This document shows positions 47,701-55,218 of a DNA stretch of 64,000 nt, one piece after another (the first letter of the stretch is position 1; each line of letters opens with the position of its first letter). The notes under the pieces are model-generated. The model saw only the letters and a list, made by a program, of their open reading frames with translations, had not been told where the DNA came from and did no database searches. The position numbers and the translations under genes were made by a program. This DNA is from Teredinibacter franksiae (GTDB lineage: Bacteria; Pseudomonadota; Gammaproteobacteria; Pseudomonadales; Cellvibrionaceae): the NCBI RefSeq assembly GCF_014218805.1, contig NZ_JACJUV010000001.1, positions 1,242,001-1,306,000 of the forward strand, read 5' to 3'.

Positions 47701-47882
47701 AATCCACCGGTTACCTGGATATTTCTACCAGCTACTGGTTCAACGATTACGTCAGTGTCTTCCTCAACGGTACCAACCTCACCGAGGAAAGCCGCAAAAG
47801 CTACACCCAGTTCGAAGACCAGTTCCATTCGCTTTGGGTTCAAGAAGCGCGCTACACCCTTGGCGTAAACCTTTCCTTCTAA
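44721..47882 (+). CDS. TonB-dependent outer-membrane receptor (Cellvibrio-type, carbohydrate-linked)
   Basis: 1053 aa from the ATG at 44721, which has GAGG nine bases before it and a signal peptide (SALAFAIGCAISGSGAYAQD). The plug begins EEEVIVTGVRASQAKSID, with DSLQRVTGVQITRVAGEG typical of the TIGR01782 group. The large barrel ends in the aromatic terminal residue (RYTLGVNLSF) needed for BAM recognition. Many acidic loops and DxDxDG-like stretches (LDLDGDGDLINDWY) may bind Ca2+. It probably imports oligosaccharides produced from a plant or algal glycan; the substrate is not identified. Followed 36 nt later by the GH5-like lipoprotein. Confidence 0.9.
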   Translation: MTRPSKFTARKSALAFAIGCAISGSGAYAQDTPNTEIENAILEEEVIVTGVRASQAKSIDIKRQSDNMVDSIVAEDIGKLPDTTITDSLQRVTGVQITRVAGEGTSLNVRGMPQVLTTLNGEQFLSPWSITEVQANFSDVPAGMISGVDVYKSQSANTLAGGISGVVDLKTLDPTSLDVGFTGRLRAELGMGSLSNEEVNADGSTSRRDPDLNLSAVAGFNNNENFAVVGSAYVSNTYAANYSMWDNQRLAFLDEPGETPTDPLDLDGDGDLINDWYMVPEQYGAGSNFMERDRMGGSISAKFDFNDNWAIRGDVFYNEMEQYDRGVKAAFNSKETPLSFARDDVEDGEPNPPRASGLYDTLQPGSRVGPGTTITYTDADGNTQSPELHTLQVANIWAADFQTTSSNEINKTAAINSNIELTYTNNDNLEASFRVIHANAEKQYRKATFQQGTPAWLWVDENGTPGKDPVDGYRVSVDYTGDYPSFNYTDDLSDANLLKQYQGFAEGANTEADLSAIRADIKFDFEHNYVSSIEGGVRYGVRSADYNKFFYVSPTGRYTDWEDPRVPADKRYQLLPGNLVWQKFPNWLKFDYSETNSSLIDVGGLRDNGFSAADTVAFSDFGPIKGFENGVASLDPKKWDNPYAFMNSLYPGTRTVNDPGYTYGVEEASTNVYAQLNFSNDEQGLFGIPFRANVGLQAVITDRTVEKSIVPEVLDSFNSLGYDDWQKIAYVSDVDTIKNSDTEYLPSANLNLFPHDDVVVRFGASRTMTRNDLENVGASLSLWVSQCPKTDANGDPVMVLNPATSQSVQDTVGCVGGGDDRGVPDIKPWIANVYNTSAEWYFADNAILGLGIFLIQVDSSVEELQEQRNFSDMDGINRNRYANIWTTRNAGASDLYGMELGYKQPFTMLPGAFLSSTGVEFNYTYSQSDSGSEDIQGNAFPLPSNSEHQSNLILWYDNAGFNVRVAYNWRSEEYVGRAAVNSNAAVLELGQWAESTGYLDISTSYWFNDYVSVFLNGTNLTEESRKSYTQFEDQFHSLWVQEARYTLGVNLSF

Positions 47883-47918
47883 GTGCAGTGCAAAAGAAAC
47901 GAAATTGTGGAGTTTAAA

Positions 47919-50561
47919 ATGAAAAATACATTACACACGATCGCGCTGCTCACCGGAGCAGCAATTCTTCAAGGCTGTGGCGGCGGTAGCATGCTCGGCA
48001 CCTCTGATGCCGAAGACTACAAGCTCACCCCCGATGTCGTCACCGAAGACCTTACAAAGTCACGCCCTTCCGAAAGTGCCCCCTTTGCTTACACGGAAGG
48101 TACCGGTATCTATACACCCCAAGGCAATCAATTACTTCTACGCGGCATTAACGTGCAGTTCGCAGAAGACCCACTCACCCAGATCGACGCAATTGACGCG
48201 ATTGCCGCCACGGGCGCGAATGTGGTTCGCCTGCAGCTGTTCCTCGACACAGCGCCGGCCAACCTAGAGGCCGCACTGAACAAAATCGTCGAAAACGATA
48301 TGGCGGCGGTACTGAGCCTCCACGACGACTCACTTGAGTGCTCCGACGATGGCGAAGCCTTCCTCGATGCCGTTAACGATATTTGGCTAAATGAATTTCT
48401 CAACGTCATCGCGCAGGATCGCTTTCAGCCCTTCATCATGATTAACATTGCCGATGGCTGGGGCCCCGAAATGATTTTCGATGGCTACAGCACTGGCTAC
48501 CGCACCTATATCGATAACTACAAAACCGCAATTCGCGCTTTCCGTAAAGCCGGGTTCCGCGTGCCATTGGTTATTGATGCACCGGGTTGCGGTGCCGACT
48601 ACCATGCCTTTGTGAGTGGTCGCGCGCTGGAACTAATGGCGGCCGACGAAGAAAAGAATTTAATTCTCTCCGTTCACGGCTACGGTAACCACTGGAAAAG
48701 AGGCACCGACGCCGTTGCCGCAATCGAACAGCTCACCGCACAAGACGTGCCTGTCGTCATGAGTGAGTTCGGAGGCTCTGGTATAGGTGAATTCCCCGTG
48801 CGCCATAAAGAGCTTATCGAAAAAGGTGCTGGCGACTATGCCGCTAACCTCACTATTCCTTGGGGTAGCGATGCCGACAAAGCGGCCATCAACATTGCGC
48901 TGGAGAATGCGCCGGTGGATGTTACCAATACCGATATCTTCTTCGACATTAAAGTTGATGACGCCTACGTAGACGATGGCACCTTGGGCGTTCAGGTGTA
49001 CCTGCGCGATGTAAACGATGAATACGCTAACCTCGCCTGGCTGGGTGCATGGTCGTTTGAGAAAGAAAAGTGGAATACCATTAAACACACGGTTAACAGC
49101 AAAGCAGATTTCGGCTGGGCTTCCGATGCATTCGACATCACCCAGGTGGCCACTATCGGTATTGAGCTAGTTGCAAACGGCAAGCCTTTAGAAGTCGCTG
49201 GCGCCATTGCTATTGATGGGTTCAAAATTATTGAAGGCACCGGGCCGGTTGAATTGGTTAACGACGACTTCACCGACGACATTAACGATTGGGTTGTGCC
49301 CTGGGGTGATGCCACTATCACTCATGATGCTGGTGCAGGTGCGCTCGCCGTTACTCCAAACGGGGCTGAGTTTGTACTACAGCTAAATAGTCTCGGCGAC
49401 CTGAAAGGGTTTACACCTGAAACGCCTATTACTGTTAGCGTGCTAATCCCAGCCGACTATGACAGCAGCAACGCTTATTTCACCTTCTTCAGTAACGAAG
49501 GTGAGTGGAAATCGACTGCCTATGTTGGTGCAGACCAGTTTACCGCCGGTGAATGGTCGGAAATAACACTAACCACACCGGTTTATACAGAAGACGACCC
49601 CGCTACCCCCGATGAAAATGAAGACAAATCTTTCCCTACCTCTGCATCCTCGGTGGGCATTCAATTGGGTGGACTCAGCGGTTCTAACGCCCCCGTACTG
49701 ATCGATAACTTCATGATCTCCGGGATAGTACTGAACGACTATGTCGAAGGCATTCAGTACAACGGTGATTTCAACGATGGCGAAGATGGCTGGGGTGTTC
49801 TTAGCTGGGGTAACTCGGGTAACGTAGTGGCCGACAGTGGCAACCTGACCATGGCCCTCACGACGGCTACCGACAGTCGCCTGACCATATCCAAAACCAC
49901 CTGGAATCAAGTTCCACTCTTGGATGTAACATCTGACCCATTCGTGATCAAAATGCGCATGATGATCCCAGAAAGCTATGCTGGCCTCACCGATATGCTA
50001 TTTCAGGTATTCATGCAAGACAGCGGTTGGGGCAACCATACCAATATTCTCACCCTCAACGCCTCGGAAGGAGACTTTTTGTTTGGCGAATGGATGGATA
50101 TTGAAATCGACGCCAGAGCAGCACTGCCTGACGCCTTTGCCGGCGGCACACCCCAGCACTTCGGTTTCGATTTCTGCTCCGACGCCGACTGCTTAACCGA
50201 TGGCACAACACCGATGGGCACCGTTGACCCCATACTCCTAGACTACTTCATCGTTGAAGGCCTGGTACCCGTTGAAAAAGTAGAAGTTATCCTCGACCAA
50301 ATCGATTTCTTCTACCTAAGCCACTTCGAAAACCTCATGATCGACTATGTGGAAGGCTCACTCGATGCCGATACCCTGCAGGAAACATTCCTCGCCGCTG
50401 AGCAGCGCAGCGCACCCTACTCGTGGATCGCTTGGTCTTGGTACGGTAACATTCAGGAAGAAATGGATTGGGATATGACCCTCACCATCGACGACCCCGA
50501 AGCACTCACCGAGCGCGGTGAAGATATCGTTAACGGTAAAGGTGGCCTCAAAGGAAACTAA
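47919..50561 (+). CDS. GH5-like lipoprotein with interrupted barrel and altered acid/base site
   Basis: 880 aa from the ATG at 47919 (GGAG upstream); lipobox LQGC with Gly at +2, so probably outer-membrane anchored. Residues about 45-290 match GH5 mannanase-like barrels (subfamily 8 style): VVRLQLFLD, AVLSLHDD, FIMINIADGWGP, LSVHGYG and nucleophile VVMSEFGG (Glu283). The acid/base position normally NEW reads DGW (Asp179-Gly180). Then about 500 residues, three jelly-roll-like modules ending IDGFKIIEG, IDNFMISG and LDYFIVEG, are inserted before the last strand (SWIAWSWYGN at residue 836) and the C-terminal end DIVNGKGGLKGN. Either an unusual enzyme or a glycan-binding pseudoenzyme serving the upstream receptor. 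Confidence 0.82.
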   Translation: MKNTLHTIALLTGAAILQGCGGGSMLGTSDAEDYKLTPDVVTEDLTKSRPSESAPFAYTEGTGIYTPQGNQLLLRGINVQFAEDPLTQIDAIDAIAATGANVVRLQLFLDTAPANLEAALNKIVENDMAAVLSLHDDSLECSDDGEAFLDAVNDIWLNEFLNVIAQDRFQPFIMINIADGWGPEMIFDGYSTGYRTYIDNYKTAIRAFRKAGFRVPLVIDAPGCGADYHAFVSGRALELMAADEEKNLILSVHGYGNHWKRGTDAVAAIEQLTAQDVPVVMSEFGGSGIGEFPVRHKELIEKGAGDYAANLTIPWGSDADKAAINIALENAPVDVTNTDIFFDIKVDDAYVDDGTLGVQVYLRDVNDEYANLAWLGAWSFEKEKWNTIKHTVNSKADFGWASDAFDITQVATIGIELVANGKPLEVAGAIAIDGFKIIEGTGPVELVNDDFTDDINDWVVPWGDATITHDAGAGALAVTPNGAEFVLQLNSLGDLKGFTPETPITVSVLIPADYDSSNAYFTFFSNEGEWKSTAYVGADQFTAGEWSEITLTTPVYTEDDPATPDENEDKSFPTSASSVGIQLGGLSGSNAPVLIDNFMISGIVLNDYVEGIQYNGDFNDGEDGWGVLSWGNSGNVVADSGNLTMALTTATDSRLTISKTTWNQVPLLDVTSDPFVIKMRMMIPESYAGLTDMLFQVFMQDSGWGNHTNILTLNASEGDFLFGEWMDIEIDARAALPDAFAGGTPQHFGFDFCSDADCLTDGTTPMGTVDPILLDYFIVEGLVPVEKVEVILDQIDFFYLSHFENLMIDYVEGSLDADTLQETFLAAEQRSAPYSWIAWSWYGNIQEEMDWDMTLTIDDPEALTERGEDIVNGKGGLKGN

Positions 50562-50588
50562 GCCCTACCTCACTTTTTGACCAACGTA

Positions 50589-50621
50589 AGCCGGTACAGC
50601 TCCCACTGTACCGGCTTTTTT
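50589..50621 (+). terminator. Terminator of the receptor/GH5 operon
   Basis: AGCCGGTACAG/CTGTACCGGCT perfect 11-bp stem with a 6-nt loop and a following T run, 28 bases after the GH5-like stop. Confidence 0.9.
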
Positions 50622-50727
50622 ATGCGCCCCGCTTTTGAGTCTAACCCGTAGGTAAAATCAGCAAGAATCTGTCGCCTAGTCTAACCTCAATAGAGAAGTA
50701 TTCTTTGAGACATAGAACCACTGCACC

Positions 50728-51402
50728 ATGGCTGAAGCGCAACTACTGACTCTCGACCAACTCAATCTGAAAATGGGCCAGGTGATCCAAATACACCCAG
50801 ACCCAGCAGATAGCGACAAGCGTTATGATTGCGTACTTGTCGGCGGCCTTCCCGGTGAAACCGTTATTATCACCTCCCCCACCTCTGGGCGGTTTCCTCA
50901 GCTGAAGGAGGGCGATGTAATCGCGATTCGGGTAATGAGCGCCAATGGCGTTGCGATTTTTCCTTCCGTTGTGTTATTTATCAGCGAAGAACCCCTCTAT
51001 CTGGTTTTTCTAGATTTTCCAAAATCCATAAAATTTCGCATGATCCGAACCGCAAGCCGCGTAGATGTGGCCATGCCTGTACTACTGCACAACCAAACCC
51101 AACCGGGCAAAGGCACACTCGCCGGAAAAATTCTTGATATAAGCTTGGGTGGCGCTCAAATTGAAATAGAAAAGGATGGCGGCGCAAAAGGCGACATCAT
51201 CGAAATAAAAGGCAAATTCGAAGTAGGCAATATTAAGCGCATCACCAAAATTATGGCCGTTATTCGTATGAAGAAAGCCCTTCCCGATGGCAAGTTCCGC
51301 TGCGGTGTGGAGTTTGACGAACGCGACGAAGAAAAGCTGCTTGTTCTATTTGGCTATATTTTTAATGCCATGGCGGTAGGCGAAGCCAAAATCATTCAAT
51401 AG
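50728..51402 (+). CDS. YcgR-like flagellar brake/PilZ protein
   Basis: 224 aa: an N-terminal PilZN/YcgR domain (residues about 10-105) and a C-terminal PilZ domain with RTASRVDVAMPVLL (RxxxR) and ILDISLGGAQIEIE (DxSxxG), the c-di-GMP site. YcgR proteins slow flagellar rotation when c-di-GMP is high. No flagellar genes are visible here, so the target is assumed from family knowledge only. It has its own start after the operon terminator. Confidence 0.88.
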   Translation: MAEAQLLTLDQLNLKMGQVIQIHPDPADSDKRYDCVLVGGLPGETVIITSPTSGRFPQLKEGDVIAIRVMSANGVAIFPSVVLFISEEPLYLVFLDFPKSIKFRMIRTASRVDVAMPVLLHNQTQPGKGTLAGKILDISLGGAQIEIEKDGGAKGDIIEIKGKFEVGNIKRITKIMAVIRMKKALPDGKFRCGVEFDERDEEKLLVLFGYIFNAMAVGEAKIIQ

Positions 51403-52071
51403 CCAATCGAACGCCCTATCACTTAAGAGCCCGTAATATAATTGTGCTATAGGCACCTTAGATCGATCACCTCCGCACCGTATACCTCTATTCGCCGAAC
51501 CCAGTGAAGTCTAGCCAAACCACATGCCCCTCGACTAAAACGCATACCTCACCAAGAGTAAATTAACAAACATGTTAACTTTATGGCATGTGACCCCACC
51601 CCAGCATAGAGATTTAAGCGCCACCCGACAAAATACATTTGTTATAAGCCCCCCCCACTAAGCCCCTGCGCCAATCTAAAAGTTAAACCCTTAGGATGAC
51701 TTTGCTATTTAATTGAGTCCGACCCATAAAAATTAACAGTGAGTTGTTAATTGGTTCGTACTTTTGCACTTTGAATTGAGTTTCCTGTCATATTTCTGCT
51801 CGAATGAATTACTATTGTACTTAACCGCCCACCGACTAGGGCGTTAAATGCCCCCATATGGGTGCGCACAAACGTATGCAGCAACGTATACAAAGGCTTC
51901 ACACAACTAACCAACATTTGTAGGTTTCGTTAGGGCAAAAGCTGGATTCCAAACACCTGGAAACATTCCTCTCGCCAAGGCTGGCATAGGTTGGGTTGCA
52001 TCCCATTCGCAATCACGGATAAGAATCGGGATTCCCCCAGTTGCCAGTCCTGACACAGGAGAAAATTTTTA
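51403..52071. other. Intergenic region before the bactofilin gene
   Basis: About 670 bp with no supported gene. It holds an AATTAACA-N6-TGTTAATT inverted repeat (51731-51752), possibly an operator. The bactofilin promoter should lie in the last 300 bp. Confidence 0.5.
51731..51752. promoter_or_regulatory. AATTAACA-N6-TGTTAATT inverted repeat
   Basis: Perfect 8-bp arms with a 6-nt spacer, the size of a helix-turn-helix dimer site, about 320 bp before the bactofilin start. Regulator unknown. Confidence 0.4.
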
Positions 52072-52647
52072 ATGCGTGGATTTAAAAGCAGTGACAGTAA
52101 ACCTTCCACTGACAATTTTGCAGGTGACACCATGAGTTCAACCCAAAAAGTGCAAGTACCCGTTACTCCCCCTTTTGGCAACACAACGCCCGAGCCCATC
52201 AAACCTACCTCTACTCCCAGCGCTATTATCGGCCCAAAAATTCGTTTCAAAGGCGAATTGGTGGGTGAAGAAGACCTACTGATACAGGGCCAGGTCGATG
52301 GCACCATCGATTTGAAAAACCATACCCTCACCATTGGTGAACAGGGTGTAGTAAGAGCCAATGTACTTGCAAAAACAGTAACCATCGAAGGTACAGTAGA
52401 AGGTGACTTATTTGGCCAGGAGCGAATCTCCATACTGGCCAGTAGTAATGTAAAAGGCAATATCGTTGCCGAACGTGTCACCTTAGAAGACGGTGCCAAG
52501 TTCCGCGGCTCTATTGATATGGATGTAGAATCCCATAAAGATCAATTCCAAAAATTCACTAGCAACTCCGTACCTAGCCCAACAAAAACCTCGGCCCCCA
52601 CTACCGTGGAAACCAAGTCGAAATCAACCGACCCACAAAACGCCTAA
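52072..52647 (+). CDS. Bactofilin
   Basis: 191 aa. AGGAGA precedes the ATG at 52072. After a proline-rich tail of about 55 residues, the bactofilin beta-helix core (DUF583) runs from about residue 60 to 150: KGELVGEEDLLIQGQVDGTI, ANVLAKTVTIEGTVEGDL, SNVKGNIVAERVTLEDGAKF. Bactofilins polymerise into filaments without nucleotide and position cell-wall or envelope proteins. The usual partner, an M23 peptidase, is absent; the next gene is the methyltransferase-like protein. Confidence 0.93.
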   Translation: MRGFKSSDSKPSTDNFAGDTMSSTQKVQVPVTPPFGNTTPEPIKPTSTPSAIIGPKIRFKGELVGEEDLLIQGQVDGTIDLKNHTLTIGEQGVVRANVLAKTVTIEGTVEGDLFGQERISILASSNVKGNIVAERVTLEDGAKFRGSIDMDVESHKDQFQKFTSNSVPSPTKTSAPTTVETKSKSTDPQNA

Positions 52648-52682
52648 TTATTAGGGTGTCTGACGCAGGCTGGAGCTTCTCC

Positions 52683-52710
52683 TCTTCTACTACAAACCTG
52701 TGGTAGAAGA
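52683..52710. repeat. Hairpin between bactofilin and the next gene
   Basis: TCTTCTACTACA pairs with TGTGGTAGAAGA (one mismatch, 4-nt loop), 35 bases after the bactofilin stop. No T run. It covers an in-frame GTG at 52700, which argues against that codon as the next gene's start. Confidence 0.5.
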
Positions 52711-52726
52711 AGAGACAAAAAACACA

Positions 52727-54058
52727 ATGCTACACAGATCTCCAGGCCTAACAGCCATTTACAACGAAATTAAAAAATCTAAACGAAACCGCATATTGGA
52801 TCTCGGCTCTATGGCTGTTTCCAACTTCAATTTTTTTTCTTCGCTGAGCTGTAAAATCCACTTTGAAAACCTGAATGAATTCGTCGAAGATAATGCAAGA
52901 TTGTCTACAGGCAACCTTATTTTCAAGCTTAACAAATTCTTGTTATCACACGAGCCAGAAGAGAAATTTGATGTAATACTCGCCTGGGATTTGTTGAATT
53001 ACCTTCCCGTCGAGGTAATCGAATCTCTCTTCGGCAAGCTTAATAATTGGTGCCACCCCAACACCCTGCTGCACACCGTTCGATATTTAAACAGCAACAT
53101 TTCTAGCCAGCCGGCCGTATTTGAAATCATTGATCAGTACCATATCCAAATTAGCGCTTACCCAATAACCGCTAGGCGTTTTCCTTTGCATAAAACCGCT
53201 GCATTATTGAAGCATATACCGCAGTATTTTTTGCACAACAACCTAATGAACGAAGCTGGAATGGAGACCGGTATAGGCGAACAGGTTTTGCGCTATATGC
53301 CCGAAAAATCTCAACGAAAGCAATACATTTCCAGCACAGGAATTAACAACGTCATACCCGGTGATGAGCGAGAAAAGCCACTAGATTCTTCGCTTTCACA
53401 ACAGTTAAAACTGTATAAATCGCCCGCAATAGAGCAAATATTACACGGTAACATTCGAAAACGAATATTAGATTTGGGGCGAAAATCTACTCGCAACCTT
53501 GAGTTTTGGCGCAAACACTTTAGTGAGGTACATTCAGAAGATTTGGCTTCGTCTATTCGTTGGCATACAACCACCGCAGACCTCACCATTCAAGCGGATG
53601 ACATTTCACTCAGCGAAGAGGCGCTGAACTTTAATCACGATCTTCTCTTCGATGTTATTGTCCTGTGGGATATACCGAATTATTGCAACCAAATTCAGCT
53701 AAAGGCCATCGGTGATCGGCTAAAAAAACACTGCAACAAGCACACCCAGATTCTCATATTTTCTTATCTGGGAAACTTCATTCCCCCACAACCCCAAAGC
53801 TTTAACCTACAGGGGAATGGAAAATACCATGCAAAAGAAGCCGGTAAACGTACGCGCGACCACAGCGCCATTACAACATCGGGAATAATGAAGCTTATCC
53901 CTGGCTGGAAAATTGTAAAAACGCACATTTTTTCTGACGGAATGAAGCCTGGGCTAGTGGAACTGATATTTGAATACACGGAATTACTCACCGGTAGTAA
54001 TAACACCGACACCCAGAACAACGCCGAAAAACAAAACCCACAATCCGCGTTAAAATAA
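52727..54058 (+). CDS. Protein with two tandem methyltransferase-like domains
   Basis: 443 aa from the ATG at 52727. Two copies of one domain of about 200 residues are visible. Copy 1: KRNRILDLGSMAVSNFNFF, KFDVILAWDLLNYLP, YISSTGINNVIPG. Copy 2: RKRILDLGRKSTRNLEFW, LFDVIVLWDIPNYCN, AITTSGIMKLIPGW. The Rossmann-type strands resemble class I SAM methyltransferases, but the glycine-rich GxGxG loop is missing in both, so SAM binding is doubtful. A C-terminal tail is Asn/Gln/Lys-rich. Function unknown; adjacency suggests it acts with the bactofilin. Confidence 0.7.
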   Translation: MLHRSPGLTAIYNEIKKSKRNRILDLGSMAVSNFNFFSSLSCKIHFENLNEFVEDNARLSTGNLIFKLNKFLLSHEPEEKFDVILAWDLLNYLPVEVIESLFGKLNNWCHPNTLLHTVRYLNSNISSQPAVFEIIDQYHIQISAYPITARRFPLHKTAALLKHIPQYFLHNNLMNEAGMETGIGEQVLRYMPEKSQRKQYISSTGINNVIPGDEREKPLDSSLSQQLKLYKSPAIEQILHGNIRKRILDLGRKSTRNLEFWRKHFSEVHSEDLASSIRWHTTTADLTIQADDISLSEEALNFNHDLLFDVIVLWDIPNYCNQIQLKAIGDRLKKHCNKHTQILIFSYLGNFIPPQPQSFNLQGNGKYHAKEAGKRTRDHSAITTSGIMKLIPGWKIVKTHIFSDGMKPGLVELIFEYTELLTGSNNTDTQNNAEKQNPQSALK

Positions 54059-54133
54059 ATCAACAACCGCTTCTAACATCTGAAATCTAAGTAGACTAAC
54101 CAAAAATACCCGGTAAAACGCTACGATAGACGT

Positions 54134-54364
54134 TCACCAATTAACTTTATATTCAAAGCCAACCGCAAGATCTTCAGGGTTTTCATTGTTATATTGGCTG
54201 TATCGGTATTCAGTTACCAGATAGAAATTCTCGATAATACGATAGCCCAGCTGCGTTTCTAAGTAAGTGTGGCTGTTGCGATCACTGCCCGCTATGGTTT
54301 CACCAAACGATTGATCTGCAAATCCACCTAAATATAAGCGATCAGACAAATAAGGGAAGTAGAT
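54134..54364 (-). pseudogene. 3' remnant of an outer-membrane beta-barrel protein gene
   Basis: About 76 codons, open only back to a stop at 54365-54367: YFPYLSDRLYLGGFADQSFG, alternating strands (TYLETQLGYRIIENFYLVTE) and a C-terminal VGFEYKVNW with the terminal aromatic residue of outer-membrane barrels. There is no signal peptide, and a TTG would be the only start. It is probably the last strands of a larger barrel whose 5' part was lost where the response regulator region now begins. Confidence 0.6.
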
Positions 54365-54495
54365 TTACAAGCCGCGTACTCGGCCCACACTGTCTCCGCC
54401 ACATCAAACTTGCCGCACACTGCGCTGCAGGAGTTGTTGCCGCCGCCAACTCACTGGTAAGCTTGGGCCTTTAGATCAACCTCAAGAAAAAGCTA

Positions 54496-55200
54496 ATGTC
54501 CCGCCATATCGCGATAGTAGAAGACGAAGAAGCCATTGCCCAAAATTACTGTGATGCCCTGCGTCGCCAAGGTTTTAAGGTGAGCCACTACCGAAGCCGA
54601 CCAGAAGCATCAGAGGCATTTAACAACCGATTGCCAGACCTAGCGATAATCGATGTAGGGCTCGGGGACGACATAGAAGGCGGTTTCGAGCTGTGCCGAG
54701 AACTACGCACGAAGGCCCCCGAGTTACCCATAATTTTCCTTACCGCTCGCGACAGTGAGTTTGACGTTGTATCGGGGTTGCGCTTGGGCGCTGATGATTA
54801 TTTGACCAAAGATATCAGTCAACCCCATATGCTCGCACGCATTACCGCGCTTTTCCGCCGCATCGACGCCCTGCAAAAACCACCCGCGCCGGAGGAAGAA
54901 ATAGAAAGAGGCAAACTTAAAATGAACATGGACCGCATGACAGCGCAGTGGCAAAACCAAATTGTCGACCTTACGGTGACTGAGCTATGGATTGTGCACT
55001 CGCTAGCACAACACCCCGGACATGTTAAAAATCGCCAGCAACTAATGGATGCCGCCAACGTTGTGCTCGATGACAACACCATTACCTCACACATCAAGCG
55101 TGTTCGAAAAAAATTCAAAGAACTCGACGACAACTTTGACTGTATTCAAACCGCCTACGGCATGGGCTATCGCTGGCTAAATGAGACATCGGGGCACTAA
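54496..55200 (+). CDS. OmpR-family response regulator (dedicated sortase system type)
   Basis: 234 aa. The receiver domain has acidic IVEDEEA, phosphorylated Asp53 in AIIDVGLGDD, LTARDSEFD and the Lys of DDYLTKD. A C-terminal winged helix (TVTELWIVHSL ... ITSHIKRVRKKFKELD) binds DNA. The phrase pattern around RLPDLAIIDVGLGDDIEGGF resembles the family annotated as the response regulator of the proteobacterial dedicated sortase system (PdsR type). The cognate kinase follows 18 nt later. No sortase gene is in the window. Confidence 0.85.
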   Translation: MSRHIAIVEDEEAIAQNYCDALRRQGFKVSHYRSRPEASEAFNNRLPDLAIIDVGLGDDIEGGFELCRELRTKAPELPIIFLTARDSEFDVVSGLRLGADDYLTKDISQPHMLARITALFRRIDALQKPPAPEEEIERGKLKMNMDRMTAQWQNQIVDLTVTELWIVHSLAQHPGHVKNRQQLMDAANVVLDDNTITSHIKRVRKKFKELDDNFDCIQTAYGMGYRWLNETSGH

Positions 55201-55218
55201 GGCCAAAACGGCGCGGCG

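Noticed and set aside
51930..52499. 189-codon minus-strand frame over the bactofilin gene
   Set aside because: Antisense to a clear bactofilin and rich in Ser/Pro/Thr, typical of a shadow frame.
52700..52726. GTG at 52700 as start of the methyltransferase-like gene
   Set aside because: It lies within a hairpin and has no ribosome site; the ATG at 52727 follows a purine-rich GAAGAAGAG stretch and keeps all domain sequence.
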